Shown piece by piece: positions 1 through 13,580 of a stretch of 64,000 nucleotides of DNA. The notes beneath the pieces were generated by a model, which was not told the DNA's origin, searched no databases, and was given only the letters and a program-made list of their open reading frames with translations. Source of the DNA: Chaunax sp. Z400 (Eukaryota > Chordata > Actinopteri > Lophiiformes > Chaunacidae); assembly GCA_037577475.1 (NCBI GenBank), contig CM075197.1, positions 18,736,650-18,800,649 of the forward strand. Reading direction: 5' to 3'. Position numbers and translations under genes: made by a program. Each line of letters begins with the position of its first letter. Within the stretch, counting starts at the first letter, position 1.

Positions 1-1017
1 GAAATCTGAAAAGCATGATCATCATCATCGTGTTTTCTTTCCTGTGTGGTAAACCATGGTAACCTCCCATCTGTCCTCTCTGGACAACAGCAACCCAGCA
101 AAGGGAGAGAAATGAGAGCAACACAAATGGCTACAAGAGGAAGAAGATATACAAGACTATGAGTGCTGCACAGGCAGGAATTCATAAATCTTGCTTACTT
201 GAGTGAAGGACACGAGCAAAGAATTAGCGAATGGGGTGTTAGGGAAGAGAAGGAGGAGGAGCTGTGAAAGGCATCCCGAGAATGAGGTAGCCGAGACAAA
301 TAAAGGATAAGAGGAAGATAGGGAAGGAGTCCTGAGGAGGGAGGTTATTATGAAAGGGAGATGAAAAAGATGTAAAAGGAGTCCTTTGAGGGGAGCTTGC
401 TATCTGGCAGACAGGGGAGTTTGGATTAATTTGATTAGAGATGGATAAGAGCAGAGCACCAGTGTCAGAGAGGTAGCTCAAAGCTAATTAACGCTATAGC
501 CGTGCACTTGTGATATGTGTGTGTGTGTGTGTGCATCCAAACTGCCGAAATGCATTACATCAATTAAAGCCATTCAGAAAACTACCAAGCCACCCTATCG
601 TCTCAGTCGTTTCCACATTTAGTTGCCCACGTCAGGATATATCAAAATCTTGCTCATTAGTGTCAGTGGTTTATTTAGAATAATTAGCATATAAGGCTCT
701 CTAATGGCTGTGGATTACTGATGTCAACCACTCCCCTGTTGCTGTAGGAGGGGAAGCGTACCAACTTAAACCCATGACATTTTACTAGATAAGACGTTCC
801 CACCAGAATAGTAATGTACTGCGGCTAGAGAGAGGTTCAGCTCCTCGTCTGCTTAGAGGAGGAAGTTGCCCAAAGTAATGCTGTAATCCTTCACTGATAA
901 TAGCTGATGCTGCAGTGGCCCACAGGGCTGCATGTGAATGTGAGGACTGACGTGATGGGATGGAGTCTTTGGATGTAGGGAAGGACGGTGCAGTTGAGAG
1001 TGAGTGGCATGGCTTAC
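1..1017 (-). other. usp22: usp22 intron 2 (partial)
   Basis: This sequence follows the exon 2 donor. It holds purine-rich low-complexity sequence around 240-400 and a short (GT) run near 516-531. No third usp22 exon was recognised, so the intron extends past the left edge. Confidence 0.8.
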
Positions 1018-1150
1018 CTAGATTGTGTCTCTTGTTTTTGGCGTGCTCGTGGATGTGTTTCTTCGTAAAACAGCCGAAAAAGACGCAGTAGAGACAAGAG
1101 TGGAGTCGGTTCAGGTGGGCACCACACATGTGACAGATACACGACTTGGC
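1018..1150 (-). CDS. usp22: usp22 coding exon 2
   Basis: A 133-bp internal exon encoding AKSCICHMCG through NKRHNL plus one base of the next codon. The acceptor AG is at 1152-1151 after a pyrimidine-rich run, and the donor gtaag starts at 1017. It holds most of the UBP zinc-finger ligands. The next exon (expected to start with the IDLxYGGIYC region) is not seen in bases 1-1017, so it lies to the left of the window. Confidence 0.95.
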
Positions 1151-4100
1151 CTGGAGAGAAACACCCAAGGGAGTAAGGGGGGTGGGGAGGAGGGCGAGAA
1201 AGGAGAGGACAGTCAGTGCTGTGATAAGAGCCTTTACAACAGGACAGACCCCTAAGCTATAATGTAGAGTGGCGTTGACAGACAGACTCCAATTAGATTT
1301 CTATCCTCCAGTCTGTCACACAAACACTTTGAAGGACACGGTGCTTGAATGGGCCCAACATGAGGATGGGCTTAAGACTGTGGGGTCTGTTGACAAATCC
1401 AATGCAGTTGAATACCAACATACATTTCCATACTATATCCTTTTGCTGTCTGACACATACCGGGCAAGATGGAATTTCATGTTTGGCACACAAGAGAAAC
1501 CAAGCAGGATCTGTCTGAGACACACACTAACAGCAGCTGGAAAATGTGTAATTGGTTTGACTACAGCACCCCAAAGGTAACATGAAGAAATGGAACATTA
1601 GAATACTTGACATCATTGGCAAAACCTGCAACAATGAACCCTAAAGGGGTTTTCACAGGAGCACAGCTGGTTACACAGCATACATTACAACATTACAACA
1701 ACCATGGCAAAAAAAAAAGAGCGAAGAGAAGCGTTGTTAGTCTCTGAACTGAACGAGGAGTGGTAATGATGAACACTGCAAGTTCTAGGGAGAAATGTGA
1801 TAGAGACAAAACACGTCACCATTTCTCATTGATATGGAGAGATCCAACAGCCTATCACACAGCAGAAATAAATGTGAAAACCGCCAGTTGTTGTGCAACC
1901 TCACCGCCTCTGGCCTTTGTCAAACTTCGAGACATATTTTACTGGGGTCAACGATGACAATGTTCATTATGATTAGTGCAACGAAAGAGAGACAGTATCA
2001 TCGTATTTATCAAACACCTGTTCAACAAGCAGAACACAGACTAGGAGAAATGTGACATCTTTAGCTAATCAAAAAATGGTTATATGGATTTATACGGAAG
2101 TGGTTTGGATATTAAGATGGTCTGCAAAATATGGCATCAGTCGGTGTCAACCAAGACAGGAAAAACAATCTCTTCCATCATCTGAAAAGGTACCAAGACA
2201 CTGACCACACCATTACTTCAACAGGGTACACAGCAAGCTAAATTATGTATTAGTATTCTTTTAAAGGCAGATAAAGCATGTTTGCAAAGTTTAAAGAAAG
2301 CATGTAGTCTGGATGTTGTTTCATAATTCTTTTATCAAAACACATAATCTAAACAGAGTTAAAAGTTCAGGCTTCAGTCATTATCTGGAGGCTCTTCAAA
2401 CTGGCAGTATAATCAAATTAGATATTGTAATAAATGATCGCGATCATATTTATTTTTCATGTATCATCCAGGCCTAGGTTTAATTTCATGGCTGTGTATT
2501 GGGAGGTAAACTTGGAGCTTTAATTGTGGTGGTGCTGTCCAAGGTGACACTGTCCAAACACCATGACGGACAATTAAGACAGTAGAGAGCTTCACCAGCT
2601 GCTCTACTGGTGACAAAAAAGATGCAAATGTGATACCTGAAAGAAACAGACGTGATAAGCCTGATCACATCATGTCAAATAATAAGAGAAATCCAATCCT
2701 CTCCTAACCTGCTAACACATGTACAGAATGTAGACTGTATACTAAAACGCCATAAACTGTCATCACTTTTAAAACTATTTGTACATAGGCAGATGCTAAA
2801 TCTTATTAGCGATTACACTCACAAGTGTAAGTAAAGGTACTGCAGAAAAGGAGTCTGCAAGTTTGTTTTGAGATGGAAGCGAGACAGAGCGAAAGCCTTT
2901 CAAGGTGCAGACCTGCCGCAGTGAGTCGCCCACTCATAGAGAGAAGACAGGGGGAAAGGAGGTCTGAAGCAAAGTTAAAGAGCAACGAAACAAGACAGAA
3001 ACTAGTGGATGGAGAGATTTACCAGTTTTCAGTTTTCTAGTATACTGTTACTAACTACAAAGACAAAATCACACACTCCTACACACCTAGCTTAAGCTAT
3101 TGGACATGAACTCAATGGCACTGAACTGTATTGTCTGCCTATTTCTATCCTTTGACTAGAGACACAATAGTATAACCTTACACCATCTGTAACTTGGTTA
3201 CACAAGTAAGTTTTGCTTCCCTCTCTCTGGATGACACATAACACAGAACAATGGGAAGATTTTTGTCGGACCAAAGGTCGAGTCTTTGATCTGTACCTTG
3301 GTCCAGGGGAGGTTTCACACTTGCAATTTTGGTCCAGATCAAACTGAAAAGTCAGAAAGTCCTGACCAAATGAGGTAAATAGTTCACCTTTCGATAAACT
3401 GAGAAGACAAGTTGATGAAACAAAGTTTCCGTCACTAATCCAAATCTTATTTGTATATTTATAATAGCACCAATACTGTTGCTCTAAAACTTAATGTTAC
3501 ATCTTGTTATGGGAAACAACATCTATACAGGAACAATTCATGATGTTTTTTTTAATCTACTATTGGATTTTTGTTTTCCTTTCAAAAAGTGACGAGACAT
3601 CTGGATCCCTCCGGAATAGATAATCTGTAGGAGCGGGTGGAAACGGTTGGAAATTCTGCATGAGAGGTGAGGACAGATTGAAATAACAGTCCCATGCAGA
3701 CTTCTATTTGTATGGACAAGTTGACAGAGGGTAAAGAAGTGATTCAATATTCATTTGTTCATGTCATGGTACGCTGGGGATTTGAGGATGAAAAAACACC
3801 AGACATACACTTCCGTGCACTGCAGCAAAGATAGGCCACAAAACTCACAGTCAGGTCTGTGTTTTGGCTGGGCATTAGTACGCGTGGGATGGATTGTGAT
3901 GACATTGCAGTAGAGGGGATATTCAGGCTTGCAGACCCTAAGCTCTGTTTTTATTTATATTGGTGTATTAGCCACCCAGCTCTGAATAGGTGTGTGAGAG
4001 ACAAGGGGCATTACCAAATCAGCAGGGGTGCTTTTCCAAGAGAGATGTGTGGTGAATGATGGAAGACACAAAGACTCTTTGAACCTTTAAGGAAGAGCTT

Positions 4101-7100
4101 GAGTCATTGATATGGTAAGAGATAAGAAGGGCAGTTCATGGAAGAAGAGCAGAGTTCAACTAAATGCTTACATGTTAGCAGTTGCCCATTTGAGCCTGTC
4201 CGACCTAGTAATGTCGATAGTCCCTTCTTCTCCTTCATTGCACCAGGCCTCAAGTCAACTAGCAAATTTGTGTCCCAAGGACACAGATGAGCCCTCTACT
4301 GGAAAAACTCACATTGTGCTGATGTGGATAGAAATAAGCAAATTAAAAAAAACAAAAAAACAATTATGACATGCACACCTTTAGGAGGAACGTGGGAAAT
4401 TTGATGGATTTCTGTCAAGCGGTTTTTGAGGAGATGTAGATGGACCATACCCTCAATGTGAGCAAGATTATATGAAAATCGCCTAAGTTCAAATGTGCCT
4501 AGAACGTAAAATAAGCTGACTGAAGTAACCAATTATGAGATGCACACCTTTAGTGCCCCAACCAAGCATGTGTGAAATTTCATTTAATTCTGTCCAGCGG
4601 TTTTAGAGGAGATGTGGATAGACAAGGGCAAGGGCAACCCTATATGCCGCCTTTTGCAGAAAAAAATAAACCGTGTGAATGCCGCACCTCGCCCTCCTCT
4701 TCATCTTCAACTGCCTTGATGGCCCTTTAGCGGGCCAGAAAATCTATCTCTGCCTCAGCTCTCTCTCCCTCTCATGAGGGATCACAGTCTGTCTATTCCT
4801 GAGTGTCAGCAGTCCTGCATCTCCCTACGCCCAGGACTTTTAATGTTCTATTACATCAGCTATTGATCAGCAGCTGGCTCAAATGACTAGAACAAGTGTC
4901 GGTCAGGTAGCAAGCTCATATTCTTGCTGCACTAGGCTGACTCTGCCATCTGGGATGTGCTCTTTGAGGCAAGTCAGGCAGGGCGGCGTGTCCATGAGAA
5001 TTGCCCACAGTAAAGTACAAAGCTGTTGATTGATGGAAGGACAGATGCAGAAAGGCATCAGCCAGATGAATGGATCTCCAATACGTCTTTAACCTGAAGA
5101 TAACATTAAATGCTTTGTGGGTCCACTGAGTCTGTGACCAGCTGTCAAGTTAACAATGGGGCAAGTCCAACAATTCCAATATAAAATCCTCCCGTGCTCT
5201 ATTTGTCGGAGCATACATAAATCTACATCATGCCTCGCACTCAGCTTCTCCGTTTCCACCTACATTGTTCCTTCCTCAACATTTAGGTTAATGCATTTAT
5301 ATATTCAAACGGAGACACTAATGTGATAGGCTGCAACTGAGGAGGAGGGAGAACGACAATGACAATTATGATGTGGGCAAAGATCTGGCTCTGCTGAGTA
5401 CTCTAATGCTGCTGTAAAGGACAGACCAGGGAGGGGAGAGTCGACATGGAGTTAGAGAGCACAAATATAGGAGAGCAGTGACTCACCATTGCTGCCTCAC
5501 ACTCGTAAGCCTGTGCATGCTTCTCTATACATAAATGGTCATACCACAACAAAATTCAAAATGGCGGGCAATCATACTGCATATTAGAAATATGCATGTT
5601 AGATATACATACAAATAGTCCTTTCTCATTCCGTATAGTGTGAGCAAGCTGAGGGAGGCTGGGGTTGGAGACTGATTGTGATGCTCCAGAACCGCGCTGC
5701 CGACTGACCCCGAGGGCCTGCGGCCTGTCAGTGCTTTGGACGGATGAAGTCGTTACTCCTTCCTTAGTCCACACTGTCTCCACATGACAATTTAGTGACT
5801 TTAGTCCACCATCAGTTCACTGTAACCTCTGTAGACAATGACATGCTGCTTGGTCTCTGCGTGAGAACATATTCCCACCTCATCCGAATGAGTCCGAGTT
5901 GTGGTTGGGGATTGTTGTAGTGTGTTGTTTGGCCTCATACTGTCAGACTGCTATAAGAACATTGTAGCTAAAGACTGAGCTTCAAGCCTACAGACACTAA
6001 CCTTTTTACCATCTCCAGGAAATGAAACAGAATAAACTGTGGACGGACTGGAACAAAACCGAGATACTCACAGTGGAGTAGCTTTGATTCCGTGATCAAA
6101 AATGTAGTCCAATGCTTCTCTGGGGTTTGTGCAAGCTTGTGTGATATTGCAGGGTTTGGAGCACATGGGAAGCAAGTGTGAATCTAATGAAGATCACTCA
6201 CGTAGGGAGAAACTGGTTGTGCTTCCTTGATATCAAGAGATCATAGGGTGGGGAAGAAAAACGGTAATTTCATACTAACTAACCTGGGACCTCTCGGTCA
6301 TGGACTCTCAGTTAATATCACGGAAATTGGTTAAGAAAAGTTCAAAATTGCCAAAATAATACATGCATACTGAGCTTAAGATTAATAATTTTTTTTCCAC
6401 ACAGAACAAAATCATCTAGTGTGCAACAAACCATTGAAAGCTGTGATTTGCAAATGTCCCAACCCACACAAAGATAGACAACGTTGAAGTCAAGATAAAA
6501 GATGTCTACATATGAAAACACTGATGGTGATATTAGAGCCAGGGAAAATTACAAAACATTCGACAAAAAAAATTAATGGTGAGGGAGTCACATAACATCT
6601 TTAATTTTCTTTACATGTCGACAAAACACTTCCCCTTGATGTTTGTTTCAAGAATATTAAAATAATATTTCTTGGGAAATTATTACGTCAAAATATCTTA
6701 AGGGGGGGGGGGGTTCAGCTTCATAGCCTTATACATAGCCTTTTATATGCAGGACAATTAAGAACTTATAAATGTGATAGAACTATATAAATACTACACA
6801 GAATCAAAATTTGGTATAAACAAGTCGAGTGAAAAGTTAACAATTGGCGAGGCTTGGAATATACATACAAAGAATCAGAGAAATTATTTTATTTTTATTA
6901 ATCAGGAAAAACTAGAAATGTTTATAACTAAAAAAAAAAATATTTGGAGCACTGCTATAGGACTTTGAAGGTCCAACACACCACCGCCTATGAATGCTTA
7001 CAAAACTATCACATAAAGGAGTCGTGAATAGTCGCAGAAAGAACATCACACAGAAACACTAAGCCAACATTTTCCCAGTTCACCAGTGTGTAGACTGACC

Positions 7101-8888
7101 AAGGCTGCCAAAAACACATGAATAGAAATCAACAAGTGAAAACACTGACAAACATGAATGGCATGAAGGAAGACAGACAGCTTTGTGTTTGTATTTGTCT
7201 GCACCAGATGGCTAACAGTCTACCTCTAGCTTAACAAAAGGCTGTGTGATCATGTGTCAAACCTTGAAACCACCAGATGCCCACAAAGATGCTCCACTGA
7301 AAGAGGAAAAGAGCTTTGGAACGGTCATATTAGATTATCATCAGATCAAAAGTTGATTTCTTCACCAAACAGGAACAGCTGAGCCTTATTTCATTATGAA
7401 CATTATTTCTAGAAAATTCTATGAGGACTACCTTCAGAATAGAGGCACAGTGGGACCATTAGTGCATCTCAGGCTTTAAAGGTGAGCATATATAGATCGG
7501 ACTGAAGCAATGAAATATGTTGAAAATGCCTAACGCCACAGTCTTCACCTTTCTCACAAGGACAGAGAAACATTTCCACACGAAACCCCTAGTCACAGGA
7601 AAAGCTGTCACTTGGTTCCAAGGTTTTAACAATGGGGAATAATTGAGTGTCCGCACTGGAAGAGATTGATTGCCTTTTGGTTTTAGGCTTGGCCAGCCCC
7701 TGGAGAGTGACTGACAGCTCATTAAGCAGATGGTGATAAAAAAAAAAGAGGAGGACAGGACAGCAGCCTCATTGGCTGGCTCAGGCCATGACCAGCATGC
7801 TTTGCAGCAATGATGTCTTTCAAGAACCTGTTGGAGAGTCAAATGAGAGGAGCGCTGGATGCATCTTACACAGAGATGAGCTTAATCGAGACGCAAAGTC
7901 ATGCTCGTCCTCAGTCACACACACATTTTTTAATTCAACCCTAATCAAACCTTATGAGCTTAAATGTTCATTGCACATACATATTAAACAAACGTTGCTT
8001 TTTTTTTCTTTTTCTAATCATGTGAATGGGTTCTCCATAAGTCTTGTCTCTGCTGTCAAGGCAAGGCCTTATGCTGTCAAGTTAACAGCCTATTGAAGCA
8101 GCCCAGTGACATCTCTTAACACTAATATCACTTGTGTATCCATGTCACGCATCTTCTTGGTCTGAATTGCTTCTTCGGTGGAAAATTGCCAAAGAATTAA
8201 AAGAGACCATACCCAGTCAATGGCAAAAGATATTGCATCTCGAGCAGTGTTTGCCCTACCATTCATTTGAAGGGGTATTCATATTTTGTGTAATATTGTA
8301 ATTAATCTTCAAAACATGTCATCTTCAAGATAGTCTTTCATTTTGAAAGTCGCCCTGCCTTCTACTATGCTCAACTTCGCCTTCTACTAAAAAGAAAAAA
8401 CGTATTAAGAGGGCTGCATTCTTATCAAAATAGCACACAATGCAATCATTTATTTGCACAAATTCAATGGGATAATAATGAAGTAATTGTGGGCTGATCT
8501 AGGCTTACGAACAGAAGACAGCGAGGAAAAGAGGGAGAAAAGAAAGCGTGGGCGTGAGCCCAGAAGAGGAACAAGCAAGGAATATGAAGAGGCTGGAGTA
8601 ACAGATCCCGATGCTACAAACGTATGCTGACGAGTCAGGGAGCGGGTCTGCAATGTGATGGGAGGCTGATCTGACAGAGATATGCTCACAGCACGGGAAT
8701 CAGCTGGGATTGGCTGTGCATTTTGTGTGTTTTGTGGGTGTGCGTGTAGAAAGTAGAGGAGTGGCAGAAGGAAGAAAGTGTGTCATCCTTGAAAATATCC
8801 ATTTACCTACCTCTGAAATTCCCGGCAACATCTAGCAAACGGTTTCTCTGTCATCTTCCCTCTTCACGAGCAAAAAAGTGCTTTGCAC

Positions 8889-8927
<39 letters not shown>

Positions 8928-11900
8928 GGGAGGGGTATGGTTCCTGATCATGTATGATTCATCAAAACCATGTGATAAAAAAAAGTAGAGTTCAGTCATC
9001 TCTCTAATCACAACCCTTACCCCTTTAATCAAAGTGACAGCAAATTCTTCAAAGCAGTCATGGCTGTAACATTCGCTCATCCACACCCATCCTGCTTTCA
9101 TCGCGTACAATTTCCACCCAGCCTAAGATAATAGCTCCTGTTTAACTGCATGGCAGATTCCTTCATGGCTGCAGTGTTTCAGTAAACACCAAACCTCCTC
9201 TTACAGATATATACAATGAATAAAATCCATCCAGCTGGATGAAGCAGCACACAAAAATGTATACATGGCCTTCATGAATATTCACACATCTCCACCGCTG
9301 TGGCCATTCACAAACTATAAATTATGAATGTGACTGGAACTGGGTTTGAAAAGGAATGAATTCTGTTAAAAGCAAGGGCAGGTATCTACAAGTGATAGTG
9401 CTATATTCCTCTGCAAGTCTGTTTAAATGGCAACTGGCCATCTGTTGGGACATGAATCTCAAGAGGAAAGATTACAAAAAATATGGTCAGACAAAGGTCC
9501 ACCTAGGCTGACGTGTAATAATAGATTAAGAGACAGGAGTCAAAGTAAAGACCTGGGAAGACAGAAGGGGAAGCATATCACAAAAAAAAACCTGTTCATC
9601 CTCTGCAATCTGAAATGGAGACAATTTTTGTCAAATGGCCTTCGGGCTACATGGCACGGCCAGTCAAAACCTTTGAGCTATCTGACAGCCCTTGACATAC
9701 AGCACACCTAGACCCAACCAGAATATAATGAAGCTCAGATGCACAAGAGAAAATCTTGTTTTAACATCCAGTCACATTAAAAACAAAAAGACTGATACAC
9801 ACACACTTTTTGTTTATTCTTGTCATCTACTTTAGTGGTATTCTGTTAGGATCATTTGGGTCATTCACCACTACAAAAGGGTTGAAGTTTAGTGTTTGTG
9901 CACATGTGACCATTGGGACATGTTTACACAAGAGGACATTAGACTTGAGGCTCGAAGGAGTCAACAACAATACATCAGCTTTCACACCAAGGTAAATCCA
10001 TCATTTACAGCTGAAACGTGTCAATTCCATACACTCTCATACACGGCGTTAATGTACATGTACATGCTCATCCCGAGCAAATGGAGGATTTCATCTAGGA
10101 CTAATATGCCAGAAACATTATTTTCCAAATGTTTCCTAATAAAAGGACAGCAGCTCCCCAAGTCACACTGGGCCATTAACGTCATCTCTACAAACTCCAA
10201 TTTGTGACATTCGTTCTGCCATTTGTCACTTGTGTGGGTTTTCGATTGTGCATGCAGAGCAGGTAACAGATTTTCCAACAATGTTCCTGCATATTGCCCG
10301 GGAATTGATTTTAGCCTGAGGTAGAGAGGATGACAGCTTGCTGTGGGCAGACAAGAAAATATAGAAATGAGGGGGGAAAAAGGACATGAAAATAGTGATT
10401 CGGGATGAAAGGCGCTGGCTAATGAAACCAAGTCTGAATACAACGACGAAATGCATCTTTTCAATCCCTCAGTCTCTGAATGTCAATATTTTTCCACCTC
10501 CGTCTATGCAGAGGGTGCCTCTTTCACTACAGTACTTGCTGTGTATGTGCCACGGTTTTATGATAATATGCAGTGAGCAGTGCAGTGATAAGCTCTAGTT
10601 TTATCAGGCATGTTAACATTCAGAGTACCCCCTCAATGCCACTAAACATTTAGACATAGCACGGACAAATGCAGGATATGTAGGTATTTGTATTCAACAA
10701 TTTGGACATGCAGGTTGTGATGTTAATGGGCACATGGTCTTCTAGCTCTAGCTACAATTCAGAGCTGAACAAACAAAGACTGTCGCACCTCAGAGAATGC
10801 ACTGCCTGTGTGCCACTGGAGAAGCACAACACCTGCTCTGCATGTCAGATTAGTCAGGTAGTGAGACACAACACTCATAGTCCAATACAGTTATCCTTCA
10901 GAGCGCAATTAAGCAGGAGAAAGGACCCTTCATTCAGGAGCCACTGTTGTCTCCTTTCTCTCTGTGTCATTTACATACACAATGGAGCTGATGGCCAGAG
11001 CAGAACCACTAGGTACACGCCTTGACAGACAGCTGTTCAATAAGACCATATAGCTATAAGGATCGATCTAATGAACAAAAGTAACTCAACAATTGTATTC
11101 AGTAATGTAGCAGCACGACCAATTTCTAAATGAAATCTCTGAGCGCACAGAAAATTAAAAAATGATATGCTGCATTCCTAATATAAATGAATAACAGCAG
11201 AGGCTTGATCTTCTATTCTTACTTAAGTTACAGTCACAAATATAAACGTAAAAGTAGGTGGACTAGATGGAGCTCATTTGCTAGAAAAAAAAACTGCACG
11301 GACAGATGTCATAGATCAATAGCGGACAGAGTATGAACATACAATGCAATCAAGTCTAAAACTGCCTACGTCAGTTTAAAGTGTGCAGAGAGTTATTCAC
11401 AACAGCACAACTTATTAGTTTAAAAAAATCTTCTCTTAGGATGCCATATAACCTTGATGATGATGACTTTAGTGTGCTTCAAACCTGGAGGACTGGTATT
11501 TATAAAGCCATCAAGGACAAAGCATGGTACAAAATGAGTTAAGGGAAATTTCACAATACCCCTCAAATAATGTCACTGTGTCTCTTATAACGTGGCAGAG
11601 ACACAAAGAGCTTTTGTCAGAGGTAATTCTTGGTTGAAAAGCAGTGGTAGTTGTTGACAGCCTGATTGTCGAAAACATCATCTTGGCAAAAAAGGAGCAG
11701 TATGACATTGGTTGGAGCGGTGCTGAGACAGTGAGGCTATCGAAACTGAAATGGTTCTCCTAAAAGTGACTTGGCCAAGTTTTCAACAGCTAAATACAGC
11801 TATGGGATTGTGGTAAACATTGTGAAAAGCTTAGAAAGAGGAATAGAAAGCACTGTGGAGGAGTCCCATTTCCATGATAGACTGAACTCCCAATGATTGC

Positions 11901-13506
11901 AGTCCTGTCAAGTAGAGTATGAGAAAGAAACGAAAGACATATTTGAAATTGAAATTCATTGAATGATGGTAAAATTGTTGAAATGTCATCCACTACATTG
12001 TCTGATAACCTTTGACAAGTGTCTCCTACATTTTGAGATGCTGTCTTGCACTTCTTTAATTCTGATGTAAATAAAAGTGCAAAAAGCATTTCTTAAGACC
12101 ATGTAAATCTACTCACACCAAAGCATGTCACTACAACACTGTGTAAACCAAAAGGACATCAACCATTTTGCACTAGCAATTTGCTTTAACATGCCTGCAA
12201 TGTAGCTGAGCTATCCTTCTGGGTTTTTTTCAATGCCCAATCCAGAAATCTTACTGGTTTTAACAGAGTGTTACGGGGGATACAGGAATCTGTAATCAGT
12301 ATAGTAATCAGCTATGTTGGTTTACATCTAACATTCAGTCCATTAGATGACAAAGCACTGGTGCAAACAGATAGGTGAGTAAGAAGAGAGAAAGCAAGCC
12401 AGTTCGTATTCATCTGAACCATTACAGTATGTCAGTAAAAATGAGGTGGGGGATAAGCATCAACTCACCAGCACTGTCCATCCTGCATCACTCTGAAGCA
12501 CCTATTTTATCACAACAACATAAAAATGTATCACATAAGAGAAGCATGGATTTTTGAAAACAGTCAATCAACCTACAATTTGCTGCTAATCCACACTGAA
12601 ATCCAAGGTTCTATGTTTTAACATATAAACATCATGGCACAAAAACAAACAAATACAAAAATGAATTTATGCTGCCAAAAAAGAAAAAGTGGGAAAGTGA
12701 AATAAACTGCAAGATAGTGATGACATCACAGTGTAGAGAGCTATTCAGAGCTGTGTAGGCCGAGTAAGTGGGATGACTGCAAGAATAAATGGACAAAAAT
12801 GTAATCAGCTGACGTCCCAGCATCCACGCTCCTGAGTGGTTGATTAGTACAAAAAAAACAAACTCTGACCTCGGATGGCCAGGGGAGAACCGCTAATATG
12901 TGAACGTAATATGTCCATGTGGAGACACAATGGGTCCATTTGGCTGTGGTAATGTTAGCCAATGGCCACAACTCTGTTCATACCAAAGTTTAGCCTTTCA
13001 GCTAACGGCTCAGCCTTATTCAAACAGAACCTCTTTACGAACCAAGCCAATTGACTCACGACAAAAATCTTAAGTAACAATAGCTTAAGCTGATAATAAA
13101 GAAAAAGTAAGTGTTGCAGCTAAGGTTGCTAGGAAGCAACCAGTCTACAGTTCACCAAGAGTCTTGCTGGCTAACTTACATTACCGGCGATAACCTAGCT
13201 GGCTAACCCCAGTACGAGCAACTTTACAGGCGCAACAGTACGATTTCAGTAATTTATTAAACCAGTTGAATGATCGTGCTTCATGTGGGACATCACTTGC
13301 ACTGCAGCTCTGTGTCTGTCTGTGCCATATTAAAATTGTTTCACTTTTTATTTCTGAAGATAACATTGCAGTTCCTGTGTTTTTACCTTGCGTCTCCTCG
13401 TCTCAGCAGTACCACTCCAAACAAAGCATTGGTATATGACTCGAAGATTTTGTTTCCAATTATCCACCTTATAACCGTTCACATGGGAGCACCCGGTCGG
13501 ACTCAT
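1018..13506 (-). CDS. usp22: USP22 ubiquitin-specific protease, N-terminal two coding exons (partial gene)
   Basis: Join of 13506-13387 and 1150-1018. USP22 is the deubiquitinase of the SAGA co-activator; it removes ubiquitin from histones H2B and H2A in the nucleus. Exon 1 gives 40 residues, starting MSPTGCSHV and including KVDNWKQNLRVIYQCFVWSG. Exon 2 gives 44 more plus one base, including CICHMCGAHLNRLHSC and FFGCFTKKHIHEHAK. Together they match the UBP-type zinc finger of USP22; the C6-x-H8 pair and the later Cys/His pairs are the expected zinc ligands. The junction is in phase 0: exon 1 ends AAG before gtaaaa, exon 2 begins after a pyrimidine-ctccag acceptor, and the exon 2 donor is gtaag. 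The ATG is chosen because the reading frame begins there and the N-terminus is short, as I recall for fish USP22. The catalytic domain is outside the window. USP51 and USP27X are close relatives, but the introns and linkage favour usp22. Confidence 0.95.
2434..2447. other. 14-bp perfect palindrome atgatcgcgatcat
   Basis: The sequence equals its own reverse complement and has a CG-containing core in an AT-rich intron. It could be chance or a dimeric factor site. No known site is claimed. Confidence 0.4.
4359..4670. repeat. Interspersed repeat, two diverged direct units
   Basis: Two units start near 4359 and 4528. Both contain a 'gcacaccttta' segment, an 'aattt..tctgtc.agcggtttt' segment and 'gaggagatgt.gat'. 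The second runs on into an 'aaccctatat...ccttttgcag' tail. The same tail recurs near 35030-35065, so this is a dispersed family. The wording resembles common teleost repeats, but I cannot name the family. Confidence 0.7.
6702..6713. repeat. Poly-G run (12 G)
   Basis: A homopolymer run of twelve G in AT-rich sequence within usp22 intron 1. The length may be uncertain, because such runs are prone to sequencing error. Confidence 0.8.
8892..8924. repeat. (GT)n microsatellite
   Basis: About 16 uninterrupted GT units in usp22 intron 1. Confidence 0.95.
13387..13506 (-). CDS. usp22: usp22 coding exon 1
   Basis: A 120-bp coding exon part, 40 codons, phase 0 at its 3' end. It encodes the start of the zinc finger (GCSHV) and the conserved KVDNWKQNLR segment. 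It is too short to stand out as a long reading frame; the protein match and the following gt donor at 13386-13385 define it. Residues TAETRRRK at the end join AKSC of exon 2, as in vertebrate USP22. Confidence 0.95.
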
Positions 13507-13520
13507 GACAGACAAAACAT
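13503..13520 (-). other. Minimal uORF overlapping the usp22 start codon
   Basis: On the minus strand an ATG at 13520 opens a five-codon frame whose TGA stop shares bases with the usp22 ATG (the string is tcATGAgt). It lies in a different frame from the main CDS. Such an arrangement can permit reinitiation or dampen translation. It matters only if the transcript starts upstream, which is likely but unproven. Confidence 0.5.
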
Positions 13521-13580
13521 TCAGTCTTAGTTTATAGGTGACAACGAAACGTCTCCTAGATGATTCACTTAACTAGCTGG

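Larger units (their letters stand above)
1151..13386 (-). other. usp22: usp22 intron 1, about 12.2 kb
   Basis: Non-coding stretch between the two usp22 exons. Open frames inside it (for example 10021-10464 and 7459-7842) have no recognisable domains and read like chance frames. It contains an interspersed repeat pair (4359-4627), a poly-G run (6702-6713), a (GT)n tract (8892-8924) and a 14-bp perfect palindrome (2434-2447). A long first intron often carries enhancers, but none can be read directly here. Confidence 0.85.

Noticed and set aside
7459..7842. 127-codon minus-strand frame containing a 'FVWK' string, considered as usp22 exon 1
   Set aside because: The surrounding residues do not match USP22. 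The true exon 1 was found at 13387-13506 with the full KVDNWKQNLR...FVWSG sequence and correct splice phase.
10021..10464. 147-codon open frame on the minus strand within usp22 intron 1
   Set aside because: The start is not in a clear exon, the composition shows no domain, and frames of this length occur by chance several times in a window this large. An overlapping frame exists in the same place.
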